Shown: piece by piece, positions 1 to 7,052 of the stretch
How positions within the stretch are numbered: position 1 is the stretch's first letter
Layout: each line of letters opens with the position of its first letter
From: Halarsenatibacter sp964630835
GTDB lineage: Bacteria > Bacillota > Halanaerobiia > Halanaerobiales > Halarsenatibacteraceae
NCBI GenBank assembly: GCA_964630835.1
Contig: CAZVZM010000033.1
Span: 1-21,172 of the forward strand
DNA length: 21,172 bases
Direction: 5' to 3'
The notes under the pieces: generated by a model
The model's input: only the letters and a program-made list of their open reading frames with translations
What the model was told of the DNA's origin: nothing
Database searches by the model: none
Translations under genes and position numbers: made by a program

Positions 1-1271
1 CAGCATATGAAGAGGTTATAGCTGTTGCTGCTTCCGATGAAAATGATAATCGAGCTAGTTTTTCCAGCACCGGACCTGAAGTGGAGCTGATAGCTCCAGG
101 TGTAGATGTATTGAGTACAATTCCTGATGATGATTATGAAGAGTATGATGGTACTTCCATGTCAGCTCCTCACGTCGCCGGTAGTGCTGCTTTAGTATGG
201 GATGCTAAAGAGGCTCAGTTAGGAGATAACGAAGATATTAGAGGTATTCTACAGGATACTGCCGAAGATTTAGATATGGATGAGGAACACCAGGGTTATG
301 GTCTGGTCAGACCTGATAAAGCAATAGATGTTGACGAGGAAGAAGAGGAATATGGAGTTAATGTAATAGCCCCGGAAGATGCTGAGGAAACCGAAACAGG
401 CGAGTATACCTACACCTATGAGGTTGAAAACACTGGAACAAAAGATGATACTTATGATTTAAACGCAGAATCGATTGATGAAAATTTTGTGGCAAATGTT
501 CAGGATGAATTGTTTGTGAATGCAGATGAATCGAAGAATGTGGAAGTAGAGGTAGAGATTACTGATGATGCAGAAGCTGGAGATAGTGCAGAGATTACTC
601 TAACTGCGGAAAATGTGGAAGAAGATGTTTCTGATTCCGATTCGATGGTTGTGACATTAATAGGTGAGCCAGAAGTAGAAACTGTAGGAACTTCAGATGT
701 TTCTGATACCAGTGCTGTTTTGGAAGGAGAGTTAACGGATCTGGGAGGTGCTGATTCGGCAGAAGTTTGGTTTAAATGGGCTGATAATTCTGATTTCACT
801 GACGCGGAAGAAACAGAAACACAAACATTAGAAGAAGCAGAAACTTTTGAAGATACTATCGATGGACTGGATCCGAAAACTGAGTATTATTTTAAAGCTT
901 TAGCTAAAAATGATGCAGGTGATGACGAAGGAGATGTTGAAGATTTTACCACTGAAGAGGAAGAAGAGGAGGAAGAGTTATCTGAACCTGTGATAGAGAA
1001 ATTCGAAGTAAAGACCCGCACCACTGGTCCCTGGAATCGAGCCGATGTGGAATGGGAAGTTTCTCATGAAGATGGAGCACTGGAAGAGGTTAAGAGTGAG
1101 CTGCTTGATGGCAATGATGTAGTAGATACTGAAATCACTTCGGTAAGTGGTGAAGATGCTTTTGGTGAACACAATCTGCGCATCCGGAATGATGATGCTG
1201 ATGCGGTTCGCCTGACTGTGACTGACACTGAAGACCAGGAAACATATGAGACAAAAGATATAGAATTTTAA
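1..1271 (+). CDS. Subtilisin-like serine protease (S8), acidic, 5' end outside window
   Basis: The reading frame is open from base 3 through the left edge, so this is the C-terminal part of a longer gene. The first residues (AYEEVIAVAASDENDNRASF) match the conserved subtilase core. The catalytic Ser lies in the GTSMSAPHVAG motif at about bases 152-184. The Asp and His of the triad must lie upstream of the window. After the catalytic domain come about 300 residues rich in Asp/Glu. They resemble two or three Ig/FnIII-like beta domains, one ending in a FKALAKNDAGD-type strand, separated by poly-Glu linkers near bases 337-351 and 952-978. No LPXTG, transmembrane anchor or S-layer motif is seen at the C-terminus. 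Family knowledge predicts a secreted endopeptidase. The acidity fits folding in high salt (inference). The gene is followed directly by a strong terminator. Confidence 0.93.
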   Translation, partial: AYEEVIAVAASDENDNRASFSSTGPEVELIAPGVDVLSTIPDDDYEEYDGTSMSAPHVAGSAALVWDAKEAQLGDNEDIRGILQDTAEDLDMDEEHQGYGLVRPDKAIDVDEEEEEYGVNVIAPEDAEETETGEYTYTYEVENTGTKDDTYDLNAESIDENFVANVQDELFVNADESKNVEVEVEITDDAEAGDSAEITLTAENVEEDVSDSDSMVVTLIGEPEVETVGTSDVSDTSAVLEGELTDLGGADSAEVWFKWADNSDFTDAEETETQTLEEAETFEDTIDGLDPKTEYYFKALAKNDAGDDEGDVEDFTTEEEEEEEELSEPVIEKFEVKTRTTGPWNRADVEWEVSHEDGALEEVKSELLDGNDVVDTEITSVSGEDAFGEHNLRIRNDDADAVRLTVTDTEDQETYETKDIEF

Positions 1272-1305
1272 ATAGAAATTACCCCCTATCTAATATCAGC
1301 TTATG

Positions 1306-1350
1306 AACCCCTGGATTTATATTCTGAAATCCAGGGGTTTAGTTCTTTTG
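1306..1350 (+). terminator. Rho-independent terminator of the subtilase gene
   Basis: A 13-bp perfect stem (1306-1318 with 1327-1339, core CCCCTGGATTT) closes an 8-base loop and is followed by the T-rich run TTTAGTTCTTTT. It lies 35 bases past the protease stop codon. Confidence 0.92.
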
Positions 1351-1927
1351 AAGCTTTTGATTACTATTATTTCTAAAATGTAGATGTTAGTGTAATATAA
1401 GCAGAAAATATCTTTTAAAATCAAGGCAAGCCTTCAAAAATTTTTTTAACTTAATACATTAATAAACCCTTTAAGGCATTTTACCGAAGGTAAACTATTT
1501 TGCCCTTTTCACAGCAGAAAATGTATCATAACCAGGACTGGATCATAATTCCGGGGTTAGTGTGCAGTTTTATTCTCGCAATGAAACTTATAATAACTTC
1601 AGATACGCAAATTTATTTCTGGAAGTTTGATTTAAAAGGTTTTTGAGACAAAAAACTGAAACAACGCAATCAATACAATTCAAAAATAGCAAAAACTCAT
1701 TTTACATCCAAATATAGTTGTGATAGAATGACATTCGCCAGGGAAGGTGCTTCGTTCAATAATGCCTAAAGCATTCGTCGTTTAACACCCCGAATAATCT
1801 ATCAATCAGCCTAAAACAGTAATTATTTCACCACTATTTGCAAATTTTTTTAGATGGTATATTATCGCTATTTTACCGTCGCATATGTTACAAATAAAAT
1901 TCAATACAATCACCAATTCATCAACAC
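1351..1927. other. Gene-free AT-rich intergenic stretch
   Basis: No convincing coding region was found on either strand. Visible elements are a small hairpin TTTACC-gaa-GGTAAA (1480-1494), a promoter-like sequence at 1701-1729, a hairpin AATGC-ctaaa-GCATT (1761-1775) and a T7 run near 1844-1850. The word CAATACAAT occurs near both 1670 and 1900. I recognise no known RNA family here. Confidence 0.5.
1701..1729 (+). promoter_or_regulatory. Possible sigma-70 promoter in the gene-free stretch
   Basis: TTTACA (1701-1706), a 17-base spacer and TAGAAT (1724-1729) match the vegetative consensus at 5/6 and 5/6. No protein gene follows. The next 60 bases contain nested complementary segments (GGTG 1746-1749 with CACC 1786-1789 around AATGC/GCATT), so the product could be a small RNA. 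Chance matches are common in AT-rich DNA. Confidence 0.35.
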
Positions 1928-1956
1928 TTGACAAAAACCCGCATGCGGGTTATAAT
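1928..1956 (+). promoter_or_regulatory. Consensus promoter of tRNA-His with a palindrome in its spacer
   Basis: A perfect TTGACA (1928-1933) and a perfect TATAAT (1951-1956) are separated by exactly 17 bases. The spacer is almost entirely the perfect palindrome AACCCGCATGCGGGTT (1936-1951), which shares its last T with the -10 box. The tRNA-His gene begins 39 bases past the -10. A palindrome in this position is typical of a dimeric repressor or activator site, but none is known to me for a tRNA-His promoter. Confidence 0.88.
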
Positions 1957-1994
1957 TTAGAAGTGAAAGATACAATAAAATAAGATATAAACGC

Positions 1995-2071
1995 GGTGGA
2001 TGTAGCTCAGGGGTTAGAGCGCAGGATTGTGGATCCTGAGGTCGAGGGTTCAAATCCCTTCATCCACCCCA
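1995..2071 (+). tRNA. tRNA-His (anticodon GTG)
   Basis: A complete cloverleaf is visible. The acceptor arm GGTGGATG (1995-2002) pairs with CATCCACC (2061-2068), including the extra 5' G (G-1) that is diagnostic of tRNA-His. CCA is encoded at 2069-2071. The anticodon stem CAGGA/TCCTG encloses the loop TTGTGGA, giving anticodon GTG. The T loop is GGTTCAAATCC. A T-rich stretch follows the CCA at once. The ORF that runs through this gene is not a protein gene. Confidence 0.97.
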
Positions 2072-2148
2072 TTTTTATTTCCCTTATTCATCCCGCATCC
2101 AAATTTTTTTCATTAAACTTTATATTAATTTTCATCGGGTGTTACAAT

Positions 2149-2709
2149 TCATGGATAAACTGCTCTATTTCCGCCGATTAACTTTGGCCGGGTTCTGGCC
2201 AGGGTAACATGTGCCTCTCCAATCTTTTCCACTCTGCTTCTCACCGGGACGGCTACTTCTCTGAGATGCATACCTATGAACGTATCCCCCACATCAACAC
2301 CCGCTTCAGCCGTGAGCTTCTCCACCACCACTACTTCTTTCAGACTATCATGGGCTGCTGCAGCCATTGCACCACCTGCGTCCGGGTCCGGTATCACCGT
2401 AACACGATTTAGGTTATACTGCTGCCAGCATTTTTTGGAGACGACGAGGGCCCTATTCAAATGTTCACAGCACTGGAAAGCCGGAAAAAGGTTATTCTGA
2501 TCGGTAAGCTCCAGAAATACTGGCAGAAGAGATTTTGCCACCTCCAGACTGGAAGCTTTGCCTATTTTTTCTCCCAGAATTTCGCTGGAGCTAAAACCTA
2601 AAACAACGATATCCCCTTCTTTCAAATTTGCTTCTTCCAGGAGGTCCTCCACAGCAAAGCGGAAATTTTTTCTGGCAGACTTGATATTAAACCCGTTCTC
2701 ATATACCAT
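2149..2709 (-). CDS. TIGR01440/DUF436 family protein (YwlG-like)
   Basis: The 186-residue product matches the DUF436 family (B. subtilis YwlG). It has the typical central segment with CCEHLNRALV, PDPDAGGAMAAAA and GDTFIGMHLREVAVPVR. Family length is about 180 residues, so it appears complete. I chose the ATG at 2707-2709 because a perfect AGGAGG (2717-2722 on the plus strand as CCTCCT) sits 7 bases upstream. A longer reading to 2796 would add an Asn/Lys-rich stretch with no similarity. The biochemical function of the family is not established. It is transcribed divergently from the rhomboid gene, with about 125 bases shared between them. No hairpin terminator was found downstream, where tRNA-His converges. 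Confidence 0.88.
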   Translation of the reverse strand: MVYENGFNIKSARKNFRFAVEDLLEEANLKEGDIVVLGFSSSEILGEKIGKASSLEVAKSLLPVFLELTDQNNLFPAFQCCEHLNRALVVSKKCWQQYNLNRVTVIPDPDAGGAMAAAAHDSLKEVVVVEKLTAEAGVDVGDTFIGMHLREVAVPVRSRVEKIGEAHVTLARTRPKLIGGNRAVYP

Positions 2710-2834
2710 TAAATTACCTCCTTCTGCATTTTTGTTTTTATTTTTATTTCCCACAATTAAATCATAATATAGATTTGCTTCATTTTCCAGTATCATGCAA
2801 GAAAGTTTTCGTATTATGGGAAGAGGGATTTCTT

Positions 2835-3500
2835 ATGCTGCCGATAAAGGATAACGTGCCCCGACGACATAAGCCTCTGGCTACGGCCGTCATAATAGGC
2901 ATCAATATAATCGTGTACCTTTATCAGGCCAGAATGCAGCATCTGGAGCTTCTGGAGTTCATCTATAGTTACGGCATGGTGCCCGCTTATTTTAGGGAAC
3001 AACTTGCAGAAGTATTTTATACGCCTTTAAGCTCGATGTTCCTGCATGGAGGACTGGGCCATCTGGTGGGTAACATGTGGATGCTCGGACTTTTTGGCAA
3101 TAATGTTGAGGACAGGATGGGAAAGTTATCATTTGTTTTGTTTTATCTTCTCAGTGGACTGGTCGCTGCTTCAGTCCACGTTGTTTTTAACCTTTCTTCC
3201 AGCGTGCCCACAATTGGTGCTTCCGGGGCTGTTGCCGGTGTTATGGCAGCCTATGTATTTCTTTTTCCACTGGCCCGTGTAATGACAGTTATTCCGATAT
3301 TCATTTTTCCATATATCATCTCGGTGCCAGCAATTATCTTTATGGCTGTCTGGTTTTTAACGCAAATTTACTATGGCACAATAAACCTTGCGTTTGGAGT
3401 TACCTCCGGAGGGATAGCCTGGTGGGCCCACATTGGAGGATTTATCTTTGGAGGAGTAGCTTACAGGTATTTTTTAAGAAGAAAGCTGCAGTATTACTGA
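2835..3500 (+). CDS. Rhomboid family intramembrane serine protease
   Basis: The 221-residue polytopic membrane protein has the rhomboid fingerprint. GASGAVAGV carries the catalytic Ser (about residue 130) and AHIGGFIFG carries the catalytic His (about residue 199). HGGLGHLVGNMW supplies the oxyanion-side His76 and Asn80, followed by the L1-loop type sequence NNVEDRMG. The hydrophobic pattern fits six membrane segments. It would cleave substrate membrane helices in the cytoplasmic membrane. I start at the ATG at 2835 (MLPIKDNVPRR), 6 bases after AGAGGG. The upstream ATG at 2775 would add 20 residues that do not look rhomboid-like. This is the first gene of a tight plus-strand operon, with 25 bases to fxsA. 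Confidence 0.93.
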   Translation: MLPIKDNVPRRHKPLATAVIIGINIIVYLYQARMQHLELLEFIYSYGMVPAYFREQLAEVFYTPLSSMFLHGGLGHLVGNMWMLGLFGNNVEDRMGKLSFVLFYLLSGLVAASVHVVFNLSSSVPTIGASGAVAGVMAAYVFLFPLARVMTVIPIFIFPYIISVPAIIFMAVWFLTQIYYGTINLAFGVTSGGIAWWAHIGGFIFGGVAYRYFLRRKLQYY

Positions 3501-3525
3501 TAAATAGCTGCGGAAAGGAGAAAAT

Positions 3526-4059
3526 ATGTTTTTGCGCCTTCTGCTCCTTTTCACACTGGTACCTATGGCCGAACTGGCTTTTTTAATCTGGATAGGTGGT
3601 CGCATTGGAGTTTTCCCCACTCTTTTAATTGTGGCAGGAACAGGTGTGGTCGGTATAACGGCTGCAAAACTTCAGGGTTTTTTAGTGCTCAATCGGATCA
3701 AACAGAAATTTGCACATCAGGAGCTTCCCACAACAAATATGCTGGAAGGGATTTTGATTTTAGTTGGGGGAGCAATGCTTCTTACGCCGGGCTTGCTCAC
3801 TGACATTACAGGTTTTTTATTTATTCTTCCTTTTTCCCGTCCTATGGCCGCCAGACTGGTGGAGAAATATGTCTGGGGTTACTTAAAGGAAAAAGGATAC
3901 ACTTCCAGCAGCTCTTTTACCTTTGAATACAATAATTATGAAGATTTTAATGATCGAGATAATCGAGGCAGCTCAGCAGATCCGGATAACGTTTATGATA
4001 TCAGTGGAGCCCAAAATGACAGCCGAACAGAGAAAAATAATCACAATCATCAGGAGTGA
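3526..4059 (+). CDS. fxsA: FxsA family membrane protein
   Basis: The 177-residue product has the FxsA layout. An N-terminal hydrophobic hairpin (residues 1-50, with VPMAELAFLIWIG) is followed by KLQGFLVLNRIKQK, then a second hydrophobic region with the GGAMLLTPGLLTDITGFLFILP signature split across residues 81-102, then a cytosolic tail. The tail after residue 125 is polar, rich in Asn/Asp/Ser, and not conserved in the family. E. coli FxsA (suppressor of F exclusion of phage T7) names the family, but its molecular role is unclear. An AAAGGAGA ribosome site precedes the ATG. The stop is 6 bases before the uppP start, so the two are probably translationally linked. Confidence 0.9.
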   Translation: MFLRLLLLFTLVPMAELAFLIWIGGRIGVFPTLLIVAGTGVVGITAAKLQGFLVLNRIKQKFAHQELPTTNMLEGILILVGGAMLLTPGLLTDITGFLFILPFSRPMAARLVEKYVWGYLKEKGYTSSSSFTFEYNNYEDFNDRDNRGSSADPDNVYDISGAQNDSRTEKNNHNHQE

Positions 4060-4065
4060 AAGTAA

Positions 4066-4839
4066 TTGATCGATATACTGGAAGCAATATTTTTGGGGGT
4101 TGTGCAGGGAATTGTTGACCCCATGCCGGTCAGCAGCTCAGGTCATCTGGTGCTGGTGCAGCACTTTTTAGGGATAGAACAGAGATTGACGCTCAGTGTC
4201 TTTTTGCATTTTGGAAATCTCATGGCTATAATACTTGTATTTCGTCATGACATTAGAGAGATTTTTTCTTTAAAACCCGGATATCCTCGCCTGCTTAAAT
4301 ACATCATTCTGGGTATCATACCGGTCGGATTTTTTGGATTTTTTTTCAGATCCTTTTTTGATACGGTATTTGGCACCACTGTTATTGTAGGTTTTATGCT
4401 GCTAATAACGGGTATAGTTCTTTATGCATCCCGAATGGCAGATCGTCATGGCCGTCCATTGAAGAAGATGAAACTTAAAGATGCCGCATTTGTGGGTTTT
4501 GCCCAGGCGGCGGCTCTTTTCCCGGGGCTATCGCGTTCTGGCATGACCATCGTGTCGGGACTTTTCAGCGGACTTGATCGGCAGCTGGCTGTAAAATACT
4601 CTTTTTTAATGTCCATACCCGTAGTTTTTGCCGCTTCCATGCTGGAAGCTTTCACTATATATCAGGAGGGATTTGGTGATGTAACGGCCGGTATGATAAT
4701 TGCGGGCACGCTATCTGCTGTTATCTCCGGTTTTGCAGCCATTAAACTTTTGCAGGAAATTGTAGATCGCCGGCGTCTTTATGCCTTTGCCTATTACTGC
4801 TGGATGCTGGGAATACTGCTCTTGATAATATTTTTATAA
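4066..4839 (+). CDS. uppP: Undecaprenyl-diphosphatase (UppP/BacA type)
   Basis: The enzyme removes one phosphate from undecaprenyl diphosphate to recycle the lipid carrier of peptidoglycan synthesis, and confers bacitracin tolerance. The 257-residue polytopic protein has the SSSGH box (residues 23-27) and the PGLSRSG box (153-159, Arg157), both family signatures. The (E/Q)xxxE motif reads Q14-G-I-V-D18, so Asp replaces the usual second Glu and is followed by PMPV rather than FLPV/WLPV. The start is TTG: an in-frame TAA lies immediately upstream (4063-4065) and AGGAG (4052-4056) is 9 bases away. It lies between fxsA and the pyrophosphatase gene (18-base gap), which fits an envelope-biogenesis operon. 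Confidence 0.93.
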   Translation: MIDILEAIFLGVVQGIVDPMPVSSSGHLVLVQHFLGIEQRLTLSVFLHFGNLMAIILVFRHDIREIFSLKPGYPRLLKYIILGIIPVGFFGFFFRSFFDTVFGTTVIVGFMLLITGIVLYASRMADRHGRPLKKMKLKDAAFVGFAQAAALFPGLSRSGMTIVSGLFSGLDRQLAVKYSFLMSIPVVFAASMLEAFTIYQEGFGDVTAGMIIAGTLSAVISGFAAIKLLQEIVDRRRLYAFAYYCWMLGILLLIIFL

Positions 4840-4857
4840 AAGAAAGGAGAAATTGTT

Positions 4858-5481
4858 TTGAAAAATATCAACAGAAATCTGGCTCACCCCTGGCATGGTG
4901 TAAAGGTTGGTCCCAATCCTCCCGAAAAGGTAAATGTTTATGTTGAGCTTGTGCCGCAGGATGGCATCAAATATGAGCTTGATAAGGAAAGTGGTCTTTT
5001 AAAAGTGGATAGACCGCAGCGGTTTTCCAGCTATTCACCTGCTCCCTATGGTATGATTCCGAAAACATACTGCGGAAAAAGAGTATCCCGGATAATGGGT
5101 GAAGATATTGATAGCCCCGGGCTCAAAGGTGATAAAGATCCCCTCGATATAATGGTTCTTACAGAAAAAATAATTCCCCACGGAGATATCCTTCTGACTG
5201 CCAGACCTCTGGGAGGCCTTGGACTGCTGGATAGAGGAGAGGCCGATGATAAAATCATCGCTGTTCTAGAAGATGACGCTGTATACTCACGTTATAGCTG
5301 CCTTTCGGATCTTCCCGAAGGAATAGTCACCCGGATAAAACACTATTTTTTAAGCTACAAAACAGGTCCGGATGATGCAGAACCCAAATGCACCGTTGAG
5401 ACCATTTATGAGCGTGATAAAGCCGGTGAAATTATTGAAGCAGCCTGCAGGGATTATGATGAATTATTTGGTGCAGAATAA
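4858..5481 (+). CDS. ppa: Inorganic pyrophosphatase, family I
   Basis: It hydrolyses cytosolic pyrophosphate to two phosphates, pulling biosynthetic reactions forward. The family I signature D-x-D-P-x-D is at residues 92-97 (GDKDPLDIMVL). The upstream metal/substrate residues are visible as KYE (38-40), with Tyr64 in the PAPYGMIPKTY segment. At 207 residues it is longer than the roughly 175-residue E. coli type. The N-terminal HPWHGVKVGPNPPEKVNVYVE segment belongs to the extended subgroup. The start is TTG, 8 bases after AAAGGAGA. It is the last gene of the rhomboid-fxsA-uppP-ppa operon. UppP acts on a lipid diphosphate and this enzyme on free pyrophosphate, which makes the pairing sensible but not proof of coupling. 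Confidence 0.95.
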   Translation: MKNINRNLAHPWHGVKVGPNPPEKVNVYVELVPQDGIKYELDKESGLLKVDRPQRFSSYSPAPYGMIPKTYCGKRVSRIMGEDIDSPGLKGDKDPLDIMVLTEKIIPHGDILLTARPLGGLGLLDRGEADDKIIAVLEDDAVYSRYSCLSDLPEGIVTRIKHYFLSYKTGPDDAEPKCTVETIYERDKAGEIIEAACRDYDELFGAE

Positions 5482-5521
5482 ACTGTCCTGATCTAAGATT
5501 TATATTTTGAGCTCAAGCATT

Positions 5522-5561
5522 ACCCGGCTATTATTATGCCGGGTTTAATTATTTTATTTTA
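5522..5561 (+). terminator. Rho-independent terminator after ppa
   Basis: The stem ACCCGGC (5522-5528) / GCCGGGT (5538-5544) has a 9-base AT loop and is followed by TTAATTATTTTATTTT. It lies about 40 bases after the ppa stop and closes the four-gene operon. Confidence 0.9.
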
Positions 5562-5913
5562 GCGCAGAATAAATACGGCTCGGTTATTTATAAAAGATGT
5601 AAATTTTTTTACTGAGCCCGAAATTTATATAAGGTAGTATGATTCTCAGGTAGAAAAAAACTGCTTAACTACTTATACTTGAATTATGAGCATTATGTAT
5701 GATTGCATTAAAAAAAGTCATTTTACCGGAAATTTGATTGACAAAATGCCTGGTATGACGGTGATCCTATTTCCGGAATTTCAGTGGTCTCGACTTTATG
5801 CAAAGCAATTATATATCGTATTTGAGCAAATCTATCAGCTGATGGCGATAAGAATGTCGATAACTGTTTTGGAGAAAAAATGTATTTTTTGAGAAGACAG
5901 GAGAGGATATAAG
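5562..5913 (+). promoter_or_regulatory. Long structured leader upstream of the RibU-type gene
   Basis: About 350 bases without a convincing gene. Complementary pairs that I can see: GGCTCGGT (5577-5584) with ACTGAGCC (5611-5618, one G-T wobble); GGTAG at 5633-5637 and again at 5649-5653, either of which could pair with CTAC(T) around 5670; and the perfect 8-bp pair CCGGAAAT (5726-5733) with ATTTCCGG (5769-5776) around a 35-base loop. The conserved FMN-riboswitch core (AGGGCGGGG..., CACCGGCGG) is absent. No strong promoter could be fixed. A 68-codon ORF at 5686-5892 lacks a ribosome site and family similarity, and is judged spurious. Confidence 0.45.
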
Positions 5914-6504
5914 GTGAGTAATAGATATAATACCACCGTAACTATTGCTGTGGCTGGAGCTCTGTCCTTTGTAATAATGATATTTGAGTTTGCCCTGCCT
6001 GTATTTCCTCCATTTCTCAGACTGGATTTCAGTGATATTCCAGCTCTCCTTGTGGGTTTTTCTCTGGGGCCTGGCCCGGGATTGATGGTGGTGGCGATAC
6101 GCAACTTCCTTCATCTGGCTATATCTGCAACGATGGGAGTAGGTGAGCTGGCCAATTTCATTATAAGCGGCAGCCTGGTACTTTCTGCCAGTTATCTATA
6201 TCTGCGCTGGCAGAGAGCTGTTCCAGGTCTTATTGTAGGTTCTCTTGTAATGGTTTTTATGGCGGTAATGACAAACCTATATTTAATAATACCTCTCTAT
6301 GAAAGGGTTCTTAATCTGCCTCTTGAAGAAATCCTCACAGCAGCCCGGGAGGTAAACCCCCATGTTGAAAGTCCCGCAACCTATTTAATTTTTGTGATTG
6401 TTCCTTTCAATCTGCTCAAGGCGACAGCAGTAAGCCTGTTATTTTTGCCGGTTTACAGAAGGATAAAAGAATCTAAAACATATAAATCTATGCAAAGGAG
6501 CTGA
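5914..6504 (+). CDS. ribU: ECF transporter S component, riboflavin type (RibU-like)
   Basis: The 196-residue hydrophobic protein fits the six-helix S-component fold. RibU-specific features include PPFLRLDFSDIPALLVGFSLGP (split across residues 31-52), then an RNFLHL segment in place of the common KNLLH, and GVGELANFIISGS. The S component binds the vitamin and is energised by a shared ECF module (EcfA, EcfA', EcfT). No EcfA/EcfT gene is in the window, so a group II arrangement is inferred. The start is GTG, preceded by AGGAGAGG (5900-5907). The gene runs into the DICT gene with a 5-base gap, and the DICT ribosome site lies inside its last codons. Riboflavin is the best guess for the substrate, and a related compound is possible. 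Confidence 0.85.
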   Translation: MSNRYNTTVTIAVAGALSFVIMIFEFALPVFPPFLRLDFSDIPALLVGFSLGPGPGLMVVAIRNFLHLAISATMGVGELANFIISGSLVLSASYLYLRWQRAVPGLIVGSLVMVFMAVMTNLYLIIPLYERVLNLPLEEILTAAREVNPHVESPATYLIFVIVPFNLLKATAVSLLFLPVYRRIKESKTYKSMQRS

Positions 6505-6509
6505 TAAGG

Positions 6510-7052
6510 ATGAAAAATATTTCACTCTATGAGGAAATTTTTGGAGCAGTGGATGGTAGTGTGGAAGATCTGGGGAGCGATGCAGATGAAGAGAAATTGA
6601 ACAGCATGTCACTGAAATTTACCGGGGAAGTGCCCTCTCTGGAAAGAATGTGTTATCTTATGGAAAAAGTTCTTTTGAGGGAGTCTACAGATGCAGTCGT
6701 ATATGCAGGTTTTCAGAAAGTTTCGCGGGCCCGGGATATATGGGATCGGTATCTCGATATTGCAGATAATGTTGAGCAGATTTATCTTTTTGGAGAAAAG
6801 GATGATGATCTGCCCGGCCATGAAAATATTGAATTTGTCTATCTTCCCTCGGGACACGATTTGATTAAAGAATGGTTTTTGGTTATAGATCGCCAGATAG
6901 GATCTACTATGATGGTTGCACATGATCAGGATGGCTTTGGAGTTGAAGACCTTAAAGAAGATCGCAATTTTAAGGGGGCAAAAACTTCGCGGCCAGAACA
7001 CGTTGAGAAAGCAGTGGAAGTTCTAGAGGAGGCAAGAGAGGAACTCAGCTGA
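6510..7052 (+). CDS. Stand-alone DICT sensory domain protein
   Basis: The 180-residue soluble acidic protein has almost its whole length matching the DICT domain (named from diguanylate cyclases and two-component systems). Recognisable landmarks are AVVYAGFQKVSRARDIWDRY (about 63-82), VEQIYLFGE, HDLIKEWFLVIDRQIGSTMM (about 115-134), and the terminal FKGAKTSRPEHVEKAVEVL. No histidine kinase, GGDEF or helix-turn-helix partner is fused, so it may act through protein contacts or by binding a ligand. The ribosome site AAAGGAG overlaps the end of ribU, implying co-translation. Family assignment is from remembered motif patterns, and ligand and output are unknown. Confidence 0.75.
   Translation: MKNISLYEEIFGAVDGSVEDLGSDADEEKLNSMSLKFTGEVPSLERMCYLMEKVLLRESTDAVVYAGFQKVSRARDIWDRYLDIADNVEQIYLFGEKDDDLPGHENIEFVYLPSGHDLIKEWFLVIDRQIGSTMMVAHDQDGFGVEDLKEDRNFKGAKTSRPEHVEKAVEVLEEAREELS

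Noticed and set aside
1996..2181. 61-codon ORF on the plus strand
   Set aside because: It lies across tRNA-His and its first third is the translated tRNA. It has no ribosome site.
5686..5892. 68-codon ORF before ribU as a leader peptide
   Set aside because: No ribosome site, AT-rich composition and no family similarity. The conserved-looking inverted repeat inside it argues for a non-coding leader.
5562..5913. FMN riboswitch upstream of ribU
   Set aside because: The conserved RFN core sequences were looked for and not found.
6609..7001. 130-codon minus-strand ORF
   Set aside because: Antisense to the DICT gene, which has a coupled ribosome site and recognisable domain motifs.
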